Positions 1 to 5,073 of a DNA stretch of 10,786 nt are shown here, in pieces. Both the position numbers and the translations under genes were made by a program. The DNA is from Chloroflexota bacterium (GTDB lineage: Bacteria > Chloroflexota > Limnocylindria > Limnocylindrales > CSP1-4), in the NCBI GenBank assembly GCA_021801545.1, contig JAJYXX010000146.1, positions 1 to 10,786 of the forward strand. The letters are read 5' to 3'. Below the pieces are notes generated by a model. It saw only the letters and a list, made by a program, of their open reading frames with translations. It was not told the origin of the DNA and ran no database searches. The number at the start of each line of letters is the position of its first letter. The stretch's first letter is position 1.

Positions 1-164
1 TCTGCTCCCAGATGGCGGACGGCCCGCAAGGCTTCGGCTCGCAGCAGGGTCGAAGAAGTCCGGCGGCTCTGTCGTTCGGCCAGGAACACACGGAGGGCCC
101 TCGATTCGGGTTCCTCGACGGTCACCTTGACGAACGCGGAGCTGTCCAGATAGAGGGCCTTCAC
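1..164 (-). CDS. VapC-like PIN-domain toxin, N-terminal part (cut by window start)
   Basis: The first 54 codons are visible and the gene runs off the left edge. The N-terminus reads (M)KALYLDSSAFVKVTVEEPES, the usual opening of a PIN-domain ribonuclease: a hydrophobic strand followed by an acidic metal ligand (LYLDSSAFVK), with a second conserved acidic stretch soon after. Established: VapC toxins are Mg-dependent endoribonucleases that cut tRNA or rRNA and are held inactive by the antitoxin encoded just upstream. The GTG start overlaps the antitoxin stop by four bases (GTGA), so the two are almost certainly translationally coupled. The remaining catalytic acids lie outside the window, so activity cannot be judged. 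Family call is confident; the gene symbol is withheld because the pairing is Phd/PIN in a general sense. Confidence 0.82.
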   Translation of the reverse strand, partial: MKALYLDSSAFVKVTVEEPESRALRVFLAERQSRRTSSTLLRAEALRAVRHLGA

Positions 165-424
165 TCGGCTCGTCCCTGGGACACGAGCTGCGACGGCGGG
201 CTCGCTCCGGCGGGAAGCCGGAACGGGGCGAGGTCGAGCAGATCGGCCTCCGCCCGCCGCAGGAGTCCCTCGCGCTCAAGCCTGGCCAGGCCGGTCGGCA
301 TCGTCTTGAGGAGCACAGCGACGGGACGCCCGCGGTCAGTGACCTCGAAGGTCTCGCCTGCGGTGACTCTGCGCAGGATGGCACTCGCCTGTCGGCGAAG
401 CTCCCGCACCCCCACTCGATCCAT
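161..424 (-). CDS. Phd/YefM-VapB-type antitoxin
   Basis: This 87-residue protein starts MDRVGVRELRRQASAILRRV and continues with AGETFEVTDRGRPVAVLL, the diagnostic N-terminal DNA-binding half of the prevent-host-death (Phd/YefM) antitoxin fold. The C-terminal half is proline- and acid-rich, as expected for the disordered toxin-neutralising tail. Role (family knowledge): neutralises the adjacent PIN toxin and represses the operon. Its stop overlaps the toxin start (GTGA). A TACTAT -10-like box (minus strand, 437-432) ends seven bases before the ATG at 424, which favours this start and a leaderless mRNA. An in-frame ATG at 433 would add three residues (MSH) but overlaps that box. The reading frame stays open far upstream through the tRNA gene; that extension is not coding for this protein. 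Confidence 0.85.
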   Translation of the reverse strand: MDRVGVRELRRQASAILRRVTAGETFEVTDRGRPVAVLLKTMPTGLARLEREGLLRRAEADLLDLAPFRLPAGASPPSQLVSQGRAE

Positions 425-447
425 GTGCGACATAGTAGTACTTGCCC

Positions 448-553
448 GTCGGCGTTCGGGGCGGTGGCCGGCGATCAGCACGAACGCGTCGGCGAAGCCA
501 TCTCCCACGGCGTCCTCCAGCCAGGCGAGTTCTCGGATCCGGTGGTCCTGAAA
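448..553 (-). pseudogene. possible relic of a DUF4143-type ATPase C-terminus
   Basis: On the minus strand the stretch reads FQDHRIRELAWLEDAVGDG followed by FADAFVLIAGHRP, with GC-biased third positions and no start of its own. From memory it resembles the end of DUF4143-family ATPases (pattern L-x-x-L-x-D-x-x-G-D-x-F-x-A-x-x-V-L-x-x-G). It has no stop, ribosome site or flanking domain. It happens to be in the same frame as the antitoxin, which begins right after it, so a random open frame is the alternative. Seen: the peptide and its codon bias. Inferred: the relationship. Confidence 0.3.
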
Positions 554-576
554 TGGCGCCGGGGAAGGGCTTGCGC

Positions 577-582
577 TATCAT
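577..582 (+). promoter_or_regulatory. candidate -10 box for tRNA-Pro
   Basis: TATCAT lies 31 bases before the mature tRNA 5' end, which would give a leader of about 25 nt. No convincing -35 hexamer is seen at 16-18 bases upstream, so this is only a candidate. The rest of 434-613 shows no supported gene apart from the possible relic. Confidence 0.35.
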
Positions 583-613
583 CCGGTGGCCCTGTCACAC
601 GGGCACCCTCGGT

Positions 614-785
<172 letters not shown>

Positions 786-822
786 TGCCTGGCTCTGAGC
801 CCCCCGATCCAACATCCCGTGA

Positions 823-851
823 TTGCCATAAGCCCTGCCATCTCGTAAACT
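823..851 (+). promoter_or_regulatory. promoter of the island operon (leaderless)
   Basis: TTGCCA (823-828), a 17-base spacer and TAAACT (846-851) form a good sigma-70-type promoter. The -10 box ends six bases before the ATG at 858, so transcription should start at or very near the start codon and the message would lack a ribosome-binding site. No Shine-Dalgarno is present upstream of 858. Confidence 0.65.
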
Positions 852-857
852 GCCGTT

Positions 858-2258
858 ATGCTGACGCGCGACCAAGTCAACGCCCTGAACCCCTGGTGGA
901 CTGATCCGGCGTGGCGGCCCGCCGACGACCTGCACCTCGCCGCCGCCGAAGCCGCACCGTTCCGCTGGGATCCCCGCCCGTTCGACCACGATGACCTCGC
1001 CTCGGGCGCGGTGTTCACCCTCCGGGGCCTGCGCCAGAGCGGCAAGACGACCCTGGCCAAGCGTCTCATCGCCGAGCGGGTCACCGCCGGTCATGCCCGC
1101 CGAACCTGCTTCCTCACGCTCCAGACCATCGAGACCGCTGACGAGCTGCGCGAGGCGATCGAACTCGTGCTGCGCCTCTGGCCCGATGCAGTGGGTGACT
1201 GGCTGTTCGTCCTCGACGAGCTGACCTTCGTCCGCGATTGGGCGCGGCCGATCGTCTACCTGCGCGAACACGACCGCACGTTCCGCTCGGCCACGGTGCT
1301 GCTCACCGGGTCATCCGCGTACGACCTCGCCGCCTCGGCGGACCTCCTCCACGGCCGGCGTGGAAGATGGCATCGCCCATTGGACCGGCTGCACATGCCG
1401 ATGAGCTTCCGGGACTACGTGGCCGCCCGGAACCCGGCTGCGCTGCCCGAGACTCGGCCAGCCCTGGCGGACCTCCTCTCGCCCGATGGCCGCGCGCTTG
1501 TCGAGACGGCGAGCCTGCGTACGGCCGAGCTCGACCAATACCTGACCGAGTACGTCCGCTGCGGCGGTCTGCCGGCCCCGGTGACCGACATGCTCCTCGA
1601 CGGGCGCGTCGTGGACGGCACCGTGACCGAGCTCTGGCGCGGGCTCTCGGCCGACGCTCGCCGCCTCTCACGCAGCGACCTCACGCTGCGCAAGCTGTTG
1701 GCGCGGACCGTTGTCGGGCTCTCGTCGATGACCGACACCGGGACGCTTGCGCACGAGCTTGACGTCAGCCGCCCCACCGCGGGCGCCTACGTCGACGTCC
1801 TCGCGGCGTCGTTCGCCCTGATCGCCCTCTACCAGCGCGACGCCAAGCGCCAGGACGGGCCGGCCCTGCGCCGGCCGCGCAAGCTGTATCTGGGCGACCC
1901 GGCGCTGGCCGCGATCCCGGGCATGCTCGGTGGCCCGGCACCCTCCGAGGGGGCGCTCGTGGAGAACGCGCTCGCGATCGCGCTCCTACGGGCGGACCGG
2001 GCGGCGCTCGAGGGTTTCGCGCACCCCCATCACCTGTACTACTGGCGGAGCGCCGACGGCCGGGAGATCGACTTCCTGGTCACGGAGCCCGCCCTCGTCG
2101 CGGTCGAGTCCAAGTACGCCGCGCACCGCACTGGCAAGGACTACGAGAGCATGACCAAGGCGTTCGGACAGGGGATCATGGTGAGCCGGCGGGACGTGGA
2201 GCTCGACCGCGAAGTTCTGACCGTGCCGGCGGGCGTGCTCCTGGCTCTGCTGGGATGA
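858..2258 (+). CDS. AAA ATPase with DUF4143 and nuclease-like C-terminus
   Basis: This 466-residue protein is an AAA_14/DUF4143-type ATPase. Visible parts in order: a P-loop GLRQSGKTT (residues 57-65); Walker B WLFVLDEL (115-122, D120/E121); a sensor-like strand TVLLTGSSAYDL (146-157); an Arg-rich stretch GRRGRW (166-171); a helix-turn-helix-like segment (about 299-324); and a C-terminal region with E369, D405 in REIDFLV and E417-x-K419 in VAVESKY. That last pattern fits the restriction-endonuclease-like core seen in this family. Established: these proteins are widespread and mostly uncharacterised; a role in DNA handling, defence or toxin-antitoxin-like stability has been suggested. It is first in the operon. 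The ATG is chosen because the promoter -10 box ends six bases upstream. Confidence 0.88.
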   Translation: MLTRDQVNALNPWWTDPAWRPADDLHLAAAEAAPFRWDPRPFDHDDLASGAVFTLRGLRQSGKTTLAKRLIAERVTAGHARRTCFLTLQTIETADELREAIELVLRLWPDAVGDWLFVLDELTFVRDWARPIVYLREHDRTFRSATVLLTGSSAYDLAASADLLHGRRGRWHRPLDRLHMPMSFRDYVAARNPAALPETRPALADLLSPDGRALVETASLRTAELDQYLTEYVRCGGLPAPVTDMLLDGRVVDGTVTELWRGLSADARRLSRSDLTLRKLLARTVVGLSSMTDTGTLAHELDVSRPTAGAYVDVLAASFALIALYQRDAKRQDGPALRRPRKLYLGDPALAAIPGMLGGPAPSEGALVENALAIALLRADRAALEGFAHPHHLYYWRSADGREIDFLVTEPALVAVESKYAAHRTGKDYESMTKAFGQGIMVSRRDVELDREVLTVPAGVLLALLG

Positions 2259-2271
2259 GGAAGGCTTGGCG

Positions 2272-2730
2272 ATGACCCGCACCTGGTTGTCGATCCGCGT
2301 GGAGCTCGTCGAGGGTCGCGGGGCGCGCCTATGGCCCAGGCCCGGCCGGATCTTCGCCGCCGCCCGGGGCCACACGTTCGCCGCCCTCGCCACCGCCATC
2401 GACGACGCCTTGGCGCACTGGGACCGCGCCCACCTCCACGAGTTCCGCCTCGCCGACGGCACGAGGCTCACGACCCCGTACGGCGACGACGATAATCTCG
2501 GCCCCGCGCTCGACGACCGGAGGATGAAGCTCTCGCGCCTACGCCCCCGCGAGCAGTTCCTGTACACCTTCGATCTCGGCGACGACTGGACCCCCCTGTG
2601 CACCGTTGAGCCGGAGCGCATCGACCCGATGGAGACGCTCGGCATCGTCCCCGACGTTCCGCTCGCCTACTGGGGCTGGGGCACGGTCCCGGACCACTAC
2701 GGCCGTCGCCTCCAGCTGAGGCCGTGGTGA
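2272..2730 (+). CDS. plasmid pRiA4b ORF-3-like protein
   Basis: This 152-residue protein starts at the ATG seven bases after GAGGAAGG (2257-2264), which overlaps the stop of the ATPase gene; a TTG at 2266 is in frame but too close to that site. It matches the pRiA4b ORF-3-like family (PF07929) by its pattern: an N-terminal WLSIRVEL strand, an IDDALAHWDRAHLHEF segment (the family's helix plus HLHxF motif), then FLYTFDLGDDW and a short acidic and aromatic tail with YWGWGTVPDHYG. The family's function is not established. It is found on plasmids and mobile elements, often near zinc-finger or transposon genes. It is the middle gene of the island operon and overlaps the next gene by four bases. Confidence 0.8.
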   Translation: MTRTWLSIRVELVEGRGARLWPRPGRIFAAARGHTFAALATAIDDALAHWDRAHLHEFRLADGTRLTTPYGDDDNLGPALDDRRMKLSRLRPREQFLYTFDLGDDWTPLCTVEPERIDPMETLGIVPDVPLAYWGWGTVPDHYGRRLQLRPW

Positions 2731-4499
2731 GCAAGCTCGGCAGCCTGCTCGATCGCGATCGCGTGCTCGCCCTCGCCGGCGAGCGCTTCCTCGAGCGTGG
2801 CCAGCGGTATGCGGCCGACGGACGGGTGCGCGCCATCGACGAGGACGACTCGGCCATCGCCGGGATCGTCTCGGGAACCCACGACTACGAGGTCCGGATC
2901 TGGGTCGAAGGCGACGACCTTGCCTACGCCTGCGACTGCCCGATCGGCGTGGATGGCACTTTCTGCAAGCACCTCGTGGCACTCGCGGTCGCCTGGCTTG
3001 GCGAGTCCGCCGATCGGTTGAGCACGAAACGGCCCGATCCACGCCAGTCTCGGGACCGGCCACGACCGATCACGATGGCCGACGTGCGGGCGTATCTCGA
3101 CGGCCAGGATCACGGCACCCTCGTCGAGATGATCCTCGCCGAGGCCGATCGGGACGATCGGCTGCGCGAGCGCCTGCTCCTCCGGACCACGATGGCAGCG
3201 GCGGCCGGGGCGGGTGCTGGACAGATCCGGCGCGCCATCGACAGAGCCATTCGCATCGGCAGCTTCGTCGACTACGCCGGCGCCTACGACTTCGCCCGAG
3301 GCATCCACGATGCCATCGATCTCGTGGAAGACCTGCTCCGGGCTGGGCAGCCAGCCGTTGTCATCGAGTTGAGTGAGCACGCCCTCCGTCGTGTCGAGCA
3401 GGTGCTCGAGTCGGTCGACGACTCCGACGGCGAGATGGGCGGCCTGCTCGAGCGCCTCCAGGAGCTTCACCTCGTCGCCTGCCGAGCCGCCCGGCCGGAT
3501 CCCGACGAACTCGCGGCGCGCCTCTTCGCGTGGGAGCTCGGCGACGAATGGGACGTCTTCGGCGGTGCCCCCGAGACGTACGCGGGCGTCCTCGGTGCGG
3601 ACGGGCTGGTCACCTATCGACGGCTGGCCGAGGCCGAATGGGCGAAGGTGCCGGCGCTCGGACCCGGGTCCGGCGAGGGCCGTCCCCACTCGAGCCGGCG
3701 ATACCGGGTCACCTCGATCATGGAGTCGATCGCCCGGGCAGCCGGCGACGTGGACGAGCTCGTCGCGGTCAAGAGCCGGGACCTCTCTGGCGCGCACCGC
3801 TTCCTCGAGATTGCGCAGGTCTGTCTTGACGCCGGGCGGGAGGACCAGGCGCTCGACTGGGCGGAGCGTGGCGTGCGCGCCTTCCCAACCGCCACGGACG
3901 GCCGGCTGCGTGCGTTCCTCGCCGAGCTGTACCATCGCCGCTCCCGTCCGGACGAGGCGATGGCGCTCATCTGGGCCGAGTTCGTCGAGCACCCCGAGCT
4001 CGCGCGCTACCAGCTGCTCAAGGCCCACGCTGATCGGGTCGATGCCTGGCCGGCGTGGCGGACGCGCGCGCTTGAGGCCGTCCGCGCGTCGGTCGTCGAC
4101 GAGCAGCGCGCGGCTCGACCAGCGCGCAATCGGTGGGAGGGTCCCGCGGACGGGTCTGCGCTGGTGAGGATCTACCTCTGGGAGGGCGAGCTCGAGCCGG
4201 CCTGGCAGGAGGCGGTGGTCCTCGGCTGTTCCGACGCGCTGTGGCGCGAACTGGCCGTCAAGCGCGAATCGGACCACCCGGCCGACTCGATCCCGATCTA
4301 CCAGCGGGAGGTCAACACCCTGCTGGACACGAAGCGCAACGATGGGTACGAGGCGGCCGTCAAGCTCCTCGGGCGCATCCGGGCTCTGATGACCCGGCTC
4401 GACCGCCAGCATGATTTTGCGCCGTATCTCGCCTCTGTCCGCACGGCGCACGGACGGAAGCGCAACTTCACGAAGCTGCTCGACAACGCGCGATGGTGA
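2727..4499 (+). CDS. SWIM zinc-finger protein with helical repeat C-terminus
   Basis: This 590-residue protein carries a SWIM-type CxCx8CxH zinc site near its N-terminus: C69, C71, C80, H82 in ACDCPIGVDGTFCKHLVA. Established: SWIM domains bind DNA or protein and occur beside transposases, SNF2 helicases and plant regulators. The remaining ~480 residues are predicted mostly helical. One stretch (FLEIAQVCLDAGREDQALDW, then ERGVRAFPTATDGRLRAFLA) looks like TPR-type repeats, and the overall layout resembles SWIM proteins with a DUF6880-type tail. The GTG at 2727 overlaps the previous stop (GTGA) and has GAGG at 2718-2721 at a usable distance; the GTG at 2724 is too close to it. Last gene of the operon, so probably co-translated with its neighbours. 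Function unknown; a nucleic-acid-binding partner of the ATPase is an inference. Confidence 0.83.
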   Translation: MSKLGSLLDRDRVLALAGERFLERGQRYAADGRVRAIDEDDSAIAGIVSGTHDYEVRIWVEGDDLAYACDCPIGVDGTFCKHLVALAVAWLGESADRLSTKRPDPRQSRDRPRPITMADVRAYLDGQDHGTLVEMILAEADRDDRLRERLLLRTTMAAAAGAGAGQIRRAIDRAIRIGSFVDYAGAYDFARGIHDAIDLVEDLLRAGQPAVVIELSEHALRRVEQVLESVDDSDGEMGGLLERLQELHLVACRAARPDPDELAARLFAWELGDEWDVFGGAPETYAGVLGADGLVTYRRLAEAEWAKVPALGPGSGEGRPHSSRRYRVTSIMESIARAAGDVDELVAVKSRDLSGAHRFLEIAQVCLDAGREDQALDWAERGVRAFPTATDGRLRAFLAELYHRRSRPDEAMALIWAEFVEHPELARYQLLKAHADRVDAWPAWRTRALEAVRASVVDEQRAARPARNRWEGPADGSALVRIYLWEGELEPAWQEAVVLGCSDALWRELAVKRESDHPADSIPIYQREVNTLLDTKRNDGYEAAVKLLGRIRALMTRLDRQHDFAPYLASVRTAHGRKRNFTKLLDNARW

Positions 4500-4630
4500 C
4501 GGCTCGGGCATGGATCGCGTGCACGGCGAGGTTGCTGGGTGGGAGGCGTATACGAGATCCGGCCAGGCGATGGAGCAGTCGCGCAGCCACTGTCCCGAAC
4601 CGGTGAGAGCGATCTTCAGCGGCAAGGAGA

Positions 4631-4660
4631 CCGGGACATTGAGGTCGTTTCTGGCGGTGC
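4631..4660 (-). repeat. inverted copy of the island's sub-terminal sequence (right end)
   Basis: Read on the minus strand it gives GCACCGCC, a seven-base insert-like segment, then ACCTCAATGTCCCGG. It matches 760-785 in inverted orientation, and the third copy (4854-4878) is in the same orientation as the first. It lies three bases inside the 17-bp core. The rest of 4500-4630 shows no gene or clear terminator. Confidence 0.6.
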
Positions 4661-4663
4661 GAC

Positions 4664-4680
4664 TCCTCTCGCCCCGACCA
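4664..4680 (+). repeat. second copy of the tRNA-Pro 3' end (att core)
   Basis: TCCTCTCGCCCCGACCA is identical to tRNA bases 674-690. The preceding bases do not match the tRNA, so this is not a second tRNA gene. It marks the right boundary of the first island and probably the left boundary of a second one. Confidence 0.8.
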
Positions 4681-4777
4681 ACCCCTGTGTTATCTGCGTG
4701 GGAATCTCCGAGGTCGGGCCGTGCTCGACCCGAGCGTGAGACGCTCCCGCGGATTCCCAGCCAGATAACACAGGGGG
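4681..4777. mobile_element. 97-bp MITE-like element with 8-bp target duplication
   Basis: Ends are CCCCTGTGTTATCTG (4682-4696) and its exact complement at 4762-4776. The stem continues after a two-base mismatch into TGGGAATC with GATTCCCA, giving a ~25-bp terminal inverted repeat. CCCGACCA occurs on both sides (4673-4680, 4778-4785). Removing the element and one repeat restores the sequence seen at tRNA-Pro 674-694, so the empty site is visible in the same window. Two inner hairpins (GGTCG/CGACC and GAGCGT/ACGCTC) give a three-way folded shape. It encodes nothing and would need a transposase from elsewhere. Confidence 0.75.
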
Positions 4778-4785
4778 CCCGACCA

Positions 4786-4878
4786 GATCCTCCAGCTGCC
4801 GCGATTCGTGCTCGGAATCGGCGCGCGGAGCCCCATCGACGCGTCCCCATGTCGCACCGACGTACCCTAATGTCCCGA
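4786..4878 (+). repeat. island left-end flank, copy 2
   Basis: It aligns with 691-785 almost gap-free: CCTCCAGCTGCCGCGATTCG is shared exactly, as is AATGTCCCGA at the far end. It follows the MITE and its target duplication, and it stops just before the IS21 left end. In the direct orientation it repeats the layout core-flank-GCACCG...AATGTCCCGA, as if another island begins here. Confidence 0.7.
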
Positions 4879-4887
4879 CTCGGGCGC

Positions 4888-4978
4888 CGGCGGACATGGG
4901 AATGTGGACGGAGGCGGACACGAACCTGGACGCTGGCGGTCACGAGAACTGAACGCTGACGGCCACGAAATCTGGACG
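4888..4978 (+). repeat. four ~23-bp tandem repeats, IS21 left end
   Basis: Units at 4888-4910, 4911-4932, 4933-4955 and 4956-4978 follow the pattern CTGGCGGNCACGANANCTGG plus ACG; the first is the most diverged. Family knowledge: IS21 ends carry several such repeats that bind IstA. Confidence 0.75.
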
Positions 4979-4987
4979 GGCTCGCCT

Positions 4988-5006
4988 GGCGCTCGCTGAG
5001 AGCGCC
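4988..5006 (+). repeat. small hairpin in istA leader
   Basis: GGCGCTC (4988-4994), loop GCTGA, GAGCGCC (5000-5006): a perfect 7-bp stem between the IS end repeats and the larger hairpin that covers the istA ribosome site. Confidence 0.6.
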
Positions 5007-5016
5007 GTGATCTGAG

Positions 5017-5071
5017 CGTCTCTCCCCGGTTCACTGGGGGTGCTGTGGTACCCCCGAACCGAGGAGAGACG
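5017..5071 (+). promoter_or_regulatory. long hairpin masking the istA ribosome-binding site
   Basis: CGTCTCTCCCCGGTTC (5017-5032) pairs with GAACCGAGGAGAGACG (5056-5071) at 15 of 16 positions. An inner GGGGG/CCCCC stem (5036-5040, 5051-5055) caps it. The right arm contains the GAGGAGAG ribosome site (5061-5068) five bases before the GTG start. In RNA made from outside the element this stem would hide the site, the same logic known for other insertion sequences that protect themselves from read-through transcription. Confidence 0.7.
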
Positions 5072-5073
5072 GG

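Noticed and set aside
4664..4680. A second tRNA-Pro gene
   Set aside because: Only the 3' 17 bases are present; no D-arm or anticodon arm precedes them.
2697..4943. 748-codon open frame on the minus strand
   Set aside because: It lies opposite the SWIM gene, whose plus-strand frame has the CxCxnCxH site, a coupled start and fitting codon bias. The minus frame shows no domain and is a GC-driven shadow.
4888..4978. CRISPR-like array from four ~23-bp repeats
   Set aside because: The units are tandem with no spacers, and the last recurs inverted at 9728-9749, as expected of IS ends.
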